Positions 16,463-22,998 of a stretch of 37,083 bases of DNA are shown here, one piece after another. Source of the DNA: Nitrospirota bacterium (lineage in GTDB: Bacteria; Nitrospirota; Nitrospiria; JACQBZ01); the NCBI GenBank assembly GCA_016201865.1, contig JACQCA010000053.1:1-37083 (forward strand), written 5' to 3'. How positions within the stretch are numbered: the stretch's first letter is position 1; each line of letters opens with the position of its first letter. A model generated the notes under the pieces. It saw only the letters and a list, made by a program, of their open reading frames with translations. It made no database searches and had not been told where the DNA came from. The position numbers and the translations under genes are program-made.

Positions 16463-17449
16463 CTATTTGCCAGCCACGCGCAGGATTGGGCAGTTGACGA
16501 TGATGCCGGGTTCGGGCCCCGCCGTCATCTGGCCACTTGCGACCATCTGATAGATCTCATCCTCAGAACGGATCAGTGGATAAGACCTCCGCGTCTGGTC
16601 CGTGAAAGCAACCGGAACCACATCCCACAGCGGGCTATAGTCGGGATCGATGTTTGATGGCCCGACCGGATTCGGGGCTGAATCCACGACCGTGCGCTGG
16701 GCTGGATTCGTGTTGCCGAAAAAGGGATAGAGATCCGCCTCGGCCCCGCTTTCACGAGCATTGGCCAATTTGGGCACGAAGTTCGTCCCGTCTGCGGCCG
16801 CCACGGCAGAGTCAGAGGTGTCCGTATTGATATAGAAGATTGTATTGCCATGTGCGAATCCCTTGATGAGCGGCAACGTAATCGTCGCTCCCGCCTCTTC
16901 ATCATCAACGTCGATCTCGATCGCGCTTGGGAGAACTCCATCGGGGGTAGCAACAATGGGACAGTTGACCACGATGTTTGTCGCCTCCACGATCACCTTA
17001 CCGGAAGCCTGAGCCGCCAAGACCGCATCTTCCGAGGTCAGGATCTCCGGAGTAAACCCCGGCTGCCAGGCGACAAGGTGGATTTGCCAGAGCGGACTAT
17101 AGTCAAGGTTGGTATTACTCGGGCCGACAGGGTAGGGTACCGAGTCGAGTATGTTGGGTTGGCTGAAATTTGTGACATGGAACAGGTCTGCGGTGGCGTT
17201 TACTGCGATTGCATTGGTCAGCTTCGGCACGAAAGTTGTGCCATCGGCAGTCGCCAGGCCAAGATCAGAGGCTTCTGTGTTGATGTAGAAGACCTGCTGC
17301 CCATCATAGAATCCCTGTATAAGCGGCAGTGTGATTTTGGGACGGGCCTGGGCCGTTCCCGGGAGCGCCAGCAGAACCGAAAATAGAAACAGCCCGATCG
17401 TACTGACCAGCGAAACGAAAGGGACATGCCAATTGATGAGTCGCTTCAT
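16463..17449 (-). CDS. Secreted protein of unknown function with two tandem homologous domains
   Basis: A 328-residue exported protein that I do not recognise by function. Residues 1-35 are a signal peptide ending LPGTAQARP. The rest is two copies of a domain of about 145 residues: each starts ITLPLIxGF, continues with FYINT-x3-SD, DGTxFVPKL, a D-SxPxPVGPSN segment, YSPLW, and ends IVVNCPI. The repeats begin near residues 38 and 190. The protein is poor in Met, unlike its neighbours. Its promoter region contains a 44-bp element shared with the Met-rich gene at 19101, so co-regulation is likely. The starting ATG at 17449 has AGGAAA before it. Possible ligand binding in the periplasm; no motif indicates an enzyme. 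Confidence 0.85.
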   Translation of the reverse strand: MKRLINWHVPFVSLVSTIGLFLFSVLLALPGTAQARPKITLPLIQGFYDGQQVFYINTEASDLGLATADGTTFVPKLTNAIAVNATADLFHVTNFSQPNILDSVPYPVGPSNTNLDYSPLWQIHLVAWQPGFTPEILTSEDAVLAAQASGKVIVEATNIVVNCPIVATPDGVLPSAIEIDVDDEEAGATITLPLIKGFAHGNTIFYINTDTSDSAVAAADGTNFVPKLANARESGAEADLYPFFGNTNPAQRTVVDSAPNPVGPSNIDPDYSPLWDVVPVAFTDQTRRSYPLIRSEDEIYQMVASGQMTAGPEPGIIVNCPILRVAGK

Positions 17450-17529
17450 GGATTTCCTCCTTATGGAAAGTGGTTGGAATGGATCCGGGGAACGCCGATC
17501 CGGGGCGTTCTCTCTGTCCATTTGAGTTC

Positions 17530-17585
17530 ATGATAAACAGACGAGATCACGCGATCCTCCCAAAACAATCACATTTCGGTCACGG
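17530..17585 (-). promoter_or_regulatory. Shared regulated promoter, copy A
   Basis: The 44-bp block 17542-17585 matches 19198-19241 with about four mismatches. On the minus strand the block is followed 6 bases later by TATCAT (17535-17530), and copy B has TATTCT at the same offset, so these are the likely -10 boxes. No good -35 is present, as expected for an activator-dependent promoter. The palindrome seen in copy B is imperfect here. Gene start is about 80 bases downstream. Confidence 0.55.
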
Positions 17586-17614
17586 GATAATCTTTAATGA
17601 AAAAAGTGTCCGAT

Positions 17615-17635
17615 TTAGGCTTTATAGATAGGCAG
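17615..17635 (-). other. Possible remnant of a histidine kinase 3' end
   Basis: Read on the minus strand, CTGCCTATCTATAAAGCC then TAA would encode LPIYKA-stop, close to the LPVYKP-stop that ends the histidine kinase just upstream of promoter copy B. It sits at a similar place relative to copy A. This suggests copy A arose with duplication of the kinase-promoter junction, but at 21 bases a chance match cannot be excluded. Confidence 0.3.
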
Positions 17636-17652
17636 GCGGCGACGCGTCCGAT

Positions 17653-17859
17653 TCAGTTGGATGGAATCGGTTCAGAAGCGGGGATGAACTTGAGCGACAC
17701 GCCGTTGTTGCACCAGCGCTGGTAAGTCGGCCGAGGGCCATCATCAAACCGATGTCCCTGATGTCCGCCGCAGCGGGCGCAATGGTACTCGGTGCGAAGA
17801 TAAATAAGTTTATAGTCGGGTTTAGTCTCCACAGGAAGACCCGTCGGGTCATAGGTCAT
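17653..17859 (-). CDS. Half-length MsrB-like protein
   Basis: A 68-residue protein equivalent to the C-terminal half of methionine-R-sulfoxide reductase MsrB. It contains [16 protein letters not shown] (Cys27, Cys30) and [13 protein letters not shown] with the catalytic-type Cys at residue 50. The N-terminal half of normal MsrB, including the first CxxC zinc pair, is absent, and no frame in the overlapping msrA supplies it. The start at 17859 gives an ATGA overlap with the msrA stop and has GGGGG before it; a GTG three codons upstream is an alternative. The tidy junction suggests an established short gene, not random decay. No signal peptide is present, although MsrA upstream has one. Activity is uncertain. 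Confidence 0.75.
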   Translation of the reverse strand: MTYDPTGLPVETKPDYKLIYLRTEYHCARCGGHQGHRFDDGPRPTYQRWCNNGVSLKFIPASEPIPSN

Positions 17860-18482
17860 TTCCCCCACAATTCCTTCAGCCGCTGATCCCGTCCGCAGGT
17901 GTGGCGGTAGAATTTGTACCGGATCGGGTTTTTCTCATAAAAACCCTGGTGATACTCCTCGGCTTTGTAAAACGTTGAGGCCGGGGTTATCTTCGTCACG
18001 ATCGGTTCCTTAAAGGATTTGGTCCGCTCAATCGCCGCTCGGGACCGCTCGGCCAGTTGCCTCTGGTCATCATTGTGGTAGAAGATTTCGGATCGGTACT
18101 GCCTGCCCTGATCGCAAAATTGGTGGTCGGCCGCGGTAGGGTCGATGTTTCGCCAAAAGACGTCGAGCAGCTTTTCGTAACTGATTTTCTTCGGATCGTA
18201 CAGGATCTCCACCGCCTCGGCATGCCCGGTTCCTCCAGCCGAGACCTCTTTGTAGGTCGGATTCTCCTTGCGTCCGCCGGTGTAGCCCGATGTGGTCGAG
18301 ACGACGCCGTCGAGTTTGTCAAAGGCATGCTCCATGCACCAGAAACAACCGCCCGCAAAGGTGGCCTTTTCCAGATCGGCGGTGGCGTCCTTGGGCATCT
18401 CCCCGGCCCGGGCCGTTACCGTGAGGGTCGCGAAGAGGATCGCCGCCATTACCAGAGACTGACACATCCAGAACCGTTTCAT
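17856..18482 (-). CDS. msrA: Exported peptide methionine-S-sulfoxide reductase MsrA
   Basis: MsrA reduces methionine-S-sulfoxide in proteins. The 208-residue product has a signal peptide (residues 1-26, hydrophobic [14 protein letters not shown], cleavage near ARAGE), so it should act outside the cytoplasm. The active site is GGCFWCMEH with nucleophile Cys46 and a second Cys49; the resolving Cys196 lies in YRHTCGRDQ near the C-terminus. The SGYTGG, GHAEAV and [13 protein letters not shown] blocks are complete. It lies 49 bases downstream of the Met-rich secreted protein gene, probably in the same operon, and overlaps the msrB-like gene. This makes it a direct candidate for repairing that Met-rich protein. 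Confidence 0.96.
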   Translation of the reverse strand: MKRFWMCQSLVMAAILFATLTVTARAGEMPKDATADLEKATFAGGCFWCMEHAFDKLDGVVSTTSGYTGGRKENPTYKEVSAGGTGHAEAVEILYDPKKISYEKLLDVFWRNIDPTAADHQFCDQGRQYRSEIFYHNDDQRQLAERSRAAIERTKSFKEPIVTKITPASTFYKAEEYHQGFYEKNPIRYKFYRHTCGRDQRLKELWGK

Positions 18483-18531
18483 GATCGTTCCTCAACCTCC
18501 ATATCTTGCCTGATCCCTAACAGGCCCAATA

Positions 18532-19101
18532 TTATTTTTTCATCATCTCCTTGTCCTCTTCCATCATTCTCTTCTTCTCATCCATCATCATACCGCCTTT
18601 TTCCATCATACCACCTTTCTCCATCATGAGCCCGACCTTGAGCGCGGTTCCATGATTCTTCATATTCTTGGGGTCCCCATCGGGATGATAGGCGATCTCA
18701 AGCATCTGCCATTTGCGAAACTCATCGGAAGACACGGTTGCGGAGTAATGCCCGTTGCCCTGATCGTCGCTCTTAAAGACGTAGTCCCCTTCCCCGATGC
18801 CGATCATGTCCATCTTGGGTTTCATGTTCACCAGCCAGACGGTGTAGACCGAATTGGGTTTCAGCCCCGTCATATGGAGAGTGATCTCCTTCTGACCCGC
18901 TCCGCTGTCTTTGATCACCGCTTCTCCCTTGGCCCCTTTGCCGGCGGAATCCGCCATCAGAGCCATCTTATGTTCTCCCATCATGCTTTCTTTTCCCATC
19001 ATTCCTTTTTCTTTTTCCATCATCTCGCCATGCCCGCGTGACACGGCTAATCCGAGAACAATCAACAACGCGGCTGAACCGATTTTCGTAATCTTTCTCA
19101 T
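18532..19101 (-). CDS. Secreted methionine-rich protein
   Basis: A 189-residue exported protein. The signal peptide is residues 1-24 (MRKITKIGSA, ALLIVLGLAV, SRGHG). Two Met-rich stretches flank a central domain: residues 27-49 with MM pairs at 27, 34 and 40, and residues 159-187 with MM or MMM groups at 159, 165, 171, 179 and 186. I count 25 Met after residue 26. The middle (about 58-157) looks like a beta-sandwich: ITLHMTGLKPNSVYTVWLVN, GIGEGDYVFKSDD, GHYSATVSSDEFRKWQ, AYHPDGDP. Met clusters can act as an oxidant sink or bind Cu(I)/Ag(I). Linkage to msrA favours oxidant scavenging. The start at 19101 has AGGAGG upstream; a longer frame is discounted. Confidence 0.88.
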   Translation of the reverse strand: MRKITKIGSAALLIVLGLAVSRGHGEMMEKEKGMMGKESMMGEHKMALMADSAGKGAKGEAVIKDSGAGQKEITLHMTGLKPNSVYTVWLVNMKPKMDMIGIGEGDYVFKSDDQGNGHYSATVSSDEFRKWQMLEIAYHPDGDPKNMKNHGTALKVGLMMEKGGMMEKGGMMMDEKKRMMEEDKEMMKK

Positions 19102-19185
19102 CTGGGATCCTCCTTTTATTGGTGGTGAACTGATTTTTGATTCCGGGAGACGGATGGAACGCGCTCCCGCTTCTATTCTGTTTGG

Positions 19186-19241
19186 AGAATAACCGACCGA
19201 GATCACGCGATCCTCCCGAAAAGATCACTTTTCGGTCACGG
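19186..19241 (-). promoter_or_regulatory. Shared regulated promoter, copy B, with palindrome
   Basis: Block 19198-19241 is the counterpart of 17542-17585. It contains the palindrome ccgaaaagatcacttttcgg (19216-19235, 8-base arms, 4-base centre). The likely -10 TATTCT is at 19191-19186, 6 bases after the conserved block as in copy A, and no consensus -35 is present. It lies directly after the histidine kinase stop codon and drives the Met-rich/msrA/msrB-like genes. Binding by the adjacent response regulator is a natural hypothesis. Confidence 0.6.
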
Positions 19242-19259
19242 AAAATAGAAGGGAATGAT

Positions 19260-20732
19260 CTATGGTTTATAGACGGGCAGGTGAAAGGTAAAGGTGGTGC
19301 CGTTATTGACGACGCTACTGGCTTCGATGGAACTTCCGTGGAGCTCCAGAATGCGCTTTGCGATCGCCAGGCCCAACCCGGCCCCGTCCGACCGCTCGTG
19401 CTTCTCGACACGGTAGAAGCGGTCAAAGATATAAGGCAATTCTTCCTGCGGGATTCCGCAACCGGTATCGGCCACCTGGATCTTCACCCGGTCGTTGTTG
19501 AGAACCAGCGCGATGGTAATCGCCCCGCCTTCGGGCGTGTACCGGAGCGCGTTCTCGATCAGATTCTCAAGCACCCGTTCGATCAGCCCAATGTCGGCCG
19601 AAACAAACGGAAGATTTTTGGGAAGCTCGGCCCGTAGCCCGACCCTTTTTTTCTCCGAAGTGAGCTGGAACTTCTGCACAACATCCTGAACCAGCTCGCT
19701 TAAGGAGAAAGGCTCGACGTGAGGCTGGGTCTCGTAAGAATCCAGTTTGGCGAGTTCAAACAGTTCGGAGACGAGTTTTCCCAACCGTTCGCTGTGTTTC
19801 GTGGCGATCTCAAGATAGTTTCGATGTTCCTCCGGGGTCAGCGTCCCTTCTTTTAAAAGCAGTGTCTCAAGATAGCCGTGAAGCGAAGCGAGCGGGGTGC
19901 GAAGATCATGCGAGACATTGGCCACCAGCTCACGCCGGAGCGCGTCGGCCTCTTTGAGCTTTGTCATCTGAAGAACGATGCGGTCCGTCATCTGATTGAA
20001 GGTCTCCCCGAGCCGGTCGATTTCATCCCCGAAGCGACCTTTATCATGGACCGATTGCTTTATCGGCTCCGAAAAATTGCTTTGTTTGAACGCCTCCATG
20101 GTTGAGGCGAGCCTTCGGAGTCTCCGCGTCAAGAGGTTGAAGAAGACAAGTCCCGCCAGCAACGCGAACAGTAGTCCGCCGCTCACGACGCCGGTGCTGA
20201 GCCGCAGTATGTAACTGCCTTGCAGCATCTGCGCGACGGAATCGTACTCCTCTCCGCTCAGGATGACGTAAAGATAGCCCTCGACCGGACCCGCCACTGG
20301 AATCGGACAGACCGAAAAGATCTTTTTGCGGCTCACATCACGCGGGTCGTCCCCCAGGATCGGAAGGGTTGTGTTCTTGTTCAAAAACCGCCGAATGGGC
20401 TCCAATGAAACCTCCTGCCGTTTCACTTTTCCGGGAAGTGCCGAGAAGGCCAGGATGGCTCCGTTCGGGTCAAGAAGGTAAATCTCGATGTTCGGATTGA
20501 TCACCATGAGCATGTGGAAAATGTCCTTCAGGACCGCTTCGTTGATCCGGCCTTCCGTCATCAGAATATTCTTGGAAACCAAATGCTCCGCCAATGTGCG
20601 GTTGAGCTTCTGGTTGACCTCCTGTAGATGCATCTGCGTGGTGAATAGGGTTAATAGAACATAGAACACCCCGATGAGACAGAACAGTCCCAGCAGCACG
20701 GCGGCCAATTTGGCATAGAGGGTCTTGAGCAT
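19260..20732 (-). CDS. Sensor histidine kinase (OmpR-partner type)
   Basis: A 490-residue membrane sensor kinase. TM1 spans about residues 8-30, a periplasmic sensor region of about 145 residues follows (31-175), and TM2 is near 179-201. A HAMP domain (about 202-255) leads to the dimerisation helix with the phospho-acceptor His275 in ANVSHDLRTPL. The ATP-binding domain has the N box ENLIENALRYTP, the G1 box ADTGCGIP, the F box YIFDRFYRV and the G2 box GAGLGLAIAK. The ATG at 20732 lies 4 bases after the response regulator stop. The sensor domain has no recognised ligand motif; the periplasmic location fits sensing of envelope oxidants or metals. Confidence 0.94.
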   Translation of the reverse strand: MLKTLYAKLAAVLLGLFCLIGVFYVLLTLFTTQMHLQEVNQKLNRTLAEHLVSKNILMTEGRINEAVLKDIFHMLMVINPNIEIYLLDPNGAILAFSALPGKVKRQEVSLEPIRRFLNKNTTLPILGDDPRDVSRKKIFSVCPIPVAGPVEGYLYVILSGEEYDSVAQMLQGSYILRLSTGVVSGGLLFALLAGLVFFNLLTRRLRRLASTMEAFKQSNFSEPIKQSVHDKGRFGDEIDRLGETFNQMTDRIVLQMTKLKEADALRRELVANVSHDLRTPLASLHGYLETLLLKEGTLTPEEHRNYLEIATKHSERLGKLVSELFELAKLDSYETQPHVEPFSLSELVQDVVQKFQLTSEKKRVGLRAELPKNLPFVSADIGLIERVLENLIENALRYTPEGGAITIALVLNNDRVKIQVADTGCGIPQEELPYIFDRFYRVEKHERSDGAGLGLAIAKRILELHGSSIEASSVVNNGTTFTFHLPVYKP

Positions 20733-20736
20733 TTCG

Positions 20737-21456
20737 TTACCTTGGCCCGTCCCCTTCGGGTTCCGCGAATTTATAACCGACACCCCAAACCGTAAGAATG
20801 TACCGGGGGCGGGCAGGATCCTCTTCGATCTTGGCCCGCAGCCGGTTGATATGGGAATTGACGGTGTGCTCGTACCCGTCGTGCGCATAGCCCCAGACCA
20901 GATCCAGAAGCTGGGAGCGGGTGTAAACCCGGCCGGGATGAAGCGCAAACTGTAGGAGGAGGTCGAACTCCTTCGCGGTCAGCTCGGCCGATTGGCCCTG
21001 GAGCGTCACCTTGCGCTTTTCAACGTCAATCATGAGCTCACCCGACCGGATCGTTTTGCGAACCTCCGGATGCGCAAGCGACCCCAGCGACTCGACGCGC
21101 CGGAACAGGGCCTTGACCCGGGCCAGAAGCTCCCGGATACTGAAAGGCTTGGTGAGATAATCGTCCGCGCCGATCTCCAGCCCCAGCACCCGGTCGAGTT
21201 CCGACGATTTGGCCGTCAGCATCAAGATCGGCGTGTACGGCGGATTGGCCCGCAGCCGCCGGCAGACCTCCAGCCCATCCATTCTCGGAAGCATTAAATC
21301 CAAGATGATCAGGTCATAGGTCCTGGAGAGGGCCTGATCGAGACCGACCGAGCCGTCATGAGCCATATGAACCTCGCAGCCGAGATCCCTCAGATGAAGT
21401 TCCACGAGACGCGCGATGTCCCGGTCGTCCTCGATCACCAGTATTTTACGAGGCAT
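20737..21456 (-). CDS. OmpR/PhoB-family response regulator
   Basis: A 239-residue response regulator. The receiver domain (residues 1-120) has the acidic pair Asp10/Asp11 (IEDD), phospho-acceptor Asp53 (ILDLMLPRMDG), the conserved Thr in MLTAKS and Lys in LTKPFS. The C-terminal winged helix (about 138-232) carries ELTAKEFDLLLQFALHPGRVYTRSQLLDLVWG and the VNSHINRLRAKIE recognition region, ending VWGVGYKF. It is transcribed ahead of its kinase with a 4-base gap. Family members bind direct repeats near activator-dependent promoters, which makes the duplicated promoter elements downstream its likely targets. Confidence 0.95.
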   Translation of the reverse strand: MPRKILVIEDDRDIARLVELHLRDLGCEVHMAHDGSVGLDQALSRTYDLIILDLMLPRMDGLEVCRRLRANPPYTPILMLTAKSSELDRVLGLEIGADDYLTKPFSIRELLARVKALFRRVESLGSLAHPEVRKTIRSGELMIDVEKRKVTLQGQSAELTAKEFDLLLQFALHPGRVYTRSQLLDLVWGYAHDGYEHTVNSHINRLRAKIEEDPARPRYILTVWGVGYKFAEPEGDGPR

Positions 21457-21494
21457 GATTCAAAGCTCCCACCCGACCCACAGCCTACCATGAG

Positions 21495-21500
21495 ATTATC
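21495..21500 (-). promoter_or_regulatory. candidate extended -10 of the response regulator-kinase operon
   Basis: Minus strand TGTGATAAT contains GATAAT (21500-21495) preceded by a TGN extension. No convincing -35 was found. It is 39 bases upstream of the response regulator ATG, in the short gap after the terminator at 21563-21605. Confidence 0.35.
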
Positions 21501-21562
21501 ACAAAAGCATCACGAGGAATAGCATCGGCACGCCGTGAGGCGTATGCAGGTTGAATCCGCAT

Positions 21563-21605
21563 AAAACAAAAAGGAGGAGGGCCCCGCATCGCAGAGCCCT
21601 CCTCC
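21563..21605 (-). terminator. Rho-independent terminator
   Basis: A 10-bp stem (GGAGGAGGGC with GCCCTCCTCC) closes a 13-base loop and is followed on the minus strand by TTTTTGTTTT. It lies 27 bases after the stop of the 21632-22237 gene and insulates the two-component operon from it. Confidence 0.9.
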
Positions 21606-21631
21606 AATCGGATCACGCAAGATCTGTCTTC

Positions 21632-22237
21632 TTACTTGATCCAGACGGGATTTTGATACACCATAAGATGGGCATAGGGTGTCCCCTCGAACATGATCCA
21701 TGTCCCGAACTTGTTTGGAGCAGCAGGGATCCCGCTCGCCACGGAGTCGAATGACCAAAAAACCATCCAATGAGGCGGCTCCGACACCCATTTGGCATTT
21801 TTGACCTCCGGGTCATCCTCCTTCAGGACCCTCCCATTCTTTTCGTAATGCCACCCCCCTCGAGCCATGTAGGAGATCCCGGGAGCGGCGTTGGTCGGTT
21901 TCGGGACACCGCTCATCAGATCATTGATCCACTGCCCGGCAGCCTGGTCCGAGCAGATCGGATCGGGGATGGATTGGCCGTGAATGTCCGGGAGGCAGGT
22001 GAAGCCGTTCGTCCCTTTCTTCGCCTCGATCATCTTGCCGTCCTCGCCGGGGAGCATCACCGCCGCGTCCTTCGCAATTTCCGGCGGGGCGGCGCTGAGG
22101 GCCAGCTTGATCAGGTCTTCCTTCGACATTCCCTTGACTCCCTTTCCGCCCATCTTATGGCCTTCGTCCGCCATGGATGCGGCCGCGAGACTGAAGGTGA
22201 TCACTATCATCGCGATGAGATTTATCATGCGTTTCAT
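21632..22237 (-). CDS. Secreted protein of unknown function
   Basis: A 201-residue exported protein that I do not recognise. Residues 1-23 form a signal peptide (MIVITFSLAAASMADEG). A His/Met/Gly/Lys stretch follows (GHKMGGKGVKGM), then KEDLIKLALSAAPPEIAKDAAVM, and a C-terminal half rich in aromatic residues (GGWHYEKNG, PPHWMVFWSFD, GTWIMFEGTPYAHLMVYQNP). Two Cys (in FTCLPD and PICSDQ) could form a disulfide. GGAGGAAAAGAG precedes the ATG at 22237. It is preceded by a DUF4242-like gene and followed by a strong terminator. The short Met/His segment recalls the Met-rich neighbours but is too small to assign a role. Confidence 0.82.
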   Translation of the reverse strand: MKRMINLIAMIVITFSLAAASMADEGHKMGGKGVKGMSKEDLIKLALSAAPPEIAKDAAVMLPGEDGKMIEAKKGTNGFTCLPDIHGQSIPDPICSDQAAGQWINDLMSGVPKPTNAAPGISYMARGGWHYEKNGRVLKEDDPEVKNAKWVSEPPHWMVFWSFDSVASGIPAAPNKFGTWIMFEGTPYAHLMVYQNPVWIK

Positions 22238-22263
22238 CTCTTTTCCTCCTTTATAGTTGACGT

Positions 22264-22286
22264 GCCCCAGCTTTTAAGGCCGGGGC
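22264..22286 (-). repeat. intergenic hairpin
   Basis: GCCCCGGC and GCTGGGGC arms (minus strand) form an 8-bp stem with one G-U pair and a 7-base loop. It stands 9 bases after the stop of the 22296-22556 gene and upstream of the next ribosome-binding site. No U-run follows, so it may adjust relative expression or stability rather than terminate fully. Confidence 0.45.
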
Positions 22287-22295
22287 ATGGTTTGT

Positions 22296-22556
22296 TCAGA
22301 CCTGAAGAAATTTCCCTGTTGCCCGATCCCACTCATAGTCCACCGGATAAAGATCGCCCGGCGGCTTGTCTTTGAGGAAGGTCCGGATCACGGTCTCGTT
22401 CGGCGCCTCAAAGACGCAGCACATCTTACCGGTTCCCGAAAAGAAATGGGCATGCTGACGGATCCCGTTCCCCAGATCGGCGCGCGGCGGAAGCTCTTTT
22501 ATCGCCTGCTTCACGGCAGCCGGCGTGGCGGCAAAGATTGCAACGAACTTTGGCAT
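22296..22556 (-). CDS. Small ferredoxin-like-fold protein, DUF4242-like
   Basis: An 86-residue cytoplasmic protein, MPKFVAIFAATPAAVKQAI onwards, with FFSGTGKMCCVFEAPNETVIRTFL in the middle. This GKMxCxFEAP pattern followed by a helix resembles DUF4242-type small proteins (a metal-binding ferredoxin-like fold in characterised relatives). It resembles the frameshifted gene at 22721-22983 (GKMYCEYEAPTIELIYEHA). The ATG at 22556 is chosen because GGGGGT stands 7 bases before it; in-frame GTG and ATG codons lie just upstream. Function unknown; family assignment is from pattern alone. Confidence 0.7.
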   Translation of the reverse strand: MPKFVAIFAATPAAVKQAIKELPPRADLGNGIRQHAHFFSGTGKMCCVFEAPNETVIRTFLKDKPPGDLYPVDYEWDRATGKFLQV

Positions 22557-22638
22557 GGTCATCACCCCCTTTCATTTTTGACTGGAACAAGCATCACAGA
22601 GATCGCTTGATACGCGGGGGTGACTCTAACATGGGGAT

Positions 22639-22657
22639 GTTGCGGAATTGTTGCGGA
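22639..22657 (-). promoter_or_regulatory. 11-bp-period direct repeat upstream of the DUF4242-like gene
   Basis: GTTGCGGA occurs at 22639-22646 and again at 22650-22657 on the plus strand, an 11-base period close to one helical turn. It lies about 85 bases upstream of the 22556 start. Direct repeats with this spacing are typical of OmpR-family or similar activator sites, but the region is also low-complexity G-rich. Confidence 0.3.
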
Positions 22658-22683
22658 GGGGTGGGGGGGGTGGATCCAGATAG

Positions 22684-22711
22684 GTAGGGGCGGTTCGAGA
22701 ACCGCCCCTAC
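22684..22711. repeat. Palindromic hairpin repeat (GTAGGGGCGGTTC type)
   Basis: A 13-base arm GTAGGGGCGGTTC and its exact complement are separated by only GA. It starts 10 bases after the stop of the frameshifted gene at 22721. No U-run follows on either strand. The sequence type resembles dispersed palindromes seen in many bacterial genomes; only one copy is visible in this window. Confidence 0.75.
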
Positions 22712-22720
22712 GATGAGCGA

Positions 22721-22983
22721 TTACCGAAACATGGCGGGCTGGAGCTCGGTGACCATCCGGACCACATCAGCCGGGACCTTGGCGCGGCGGGCGTGCTCGT
22801 AGATGAGCTCGATCGTGGGCGCCTCGTACTCGCAATACATCTTCCCCTCATCCGCCGCGTAATAGGTCCGGATCCATTTGACATGGAGATCATCCGCGAC
22901 CTTCACATCGCCAGACGCAGGCCGGCGTCGATCTGGCCCTCGGTCAGTTTTCCGACCTTTCTTTCGATAAGGAATCTGGACAT
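22721..22983 (-). pseudogene. DUF4242-like gene interrupted by a frameshift
   Basis: The first part reads MSRFLIERKVGKLTEGQIDA and continues to ...RLAM then TGA (22983-22903); the second continues in another frame as KVADDLHVKWIRTYYAADEG through to the stop at 22721. The junction reads ATGTGAAG; removing two bases (ATGAAG) would restore one protein of about 86 residues with the usual N-terminus, the GKMYCEYEAP motif and a helical end. The start has GGAGAAACC just upstream and lies 15 bases after the big regulator's stop. Alternatives are a sequencing error, a programmed shift, or reinitiation at the GTG (22906) that overlaps the TGA. Confidence 0.7.
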
Positions 22984-22998
22984 GGTTTCTCCTTTTTT

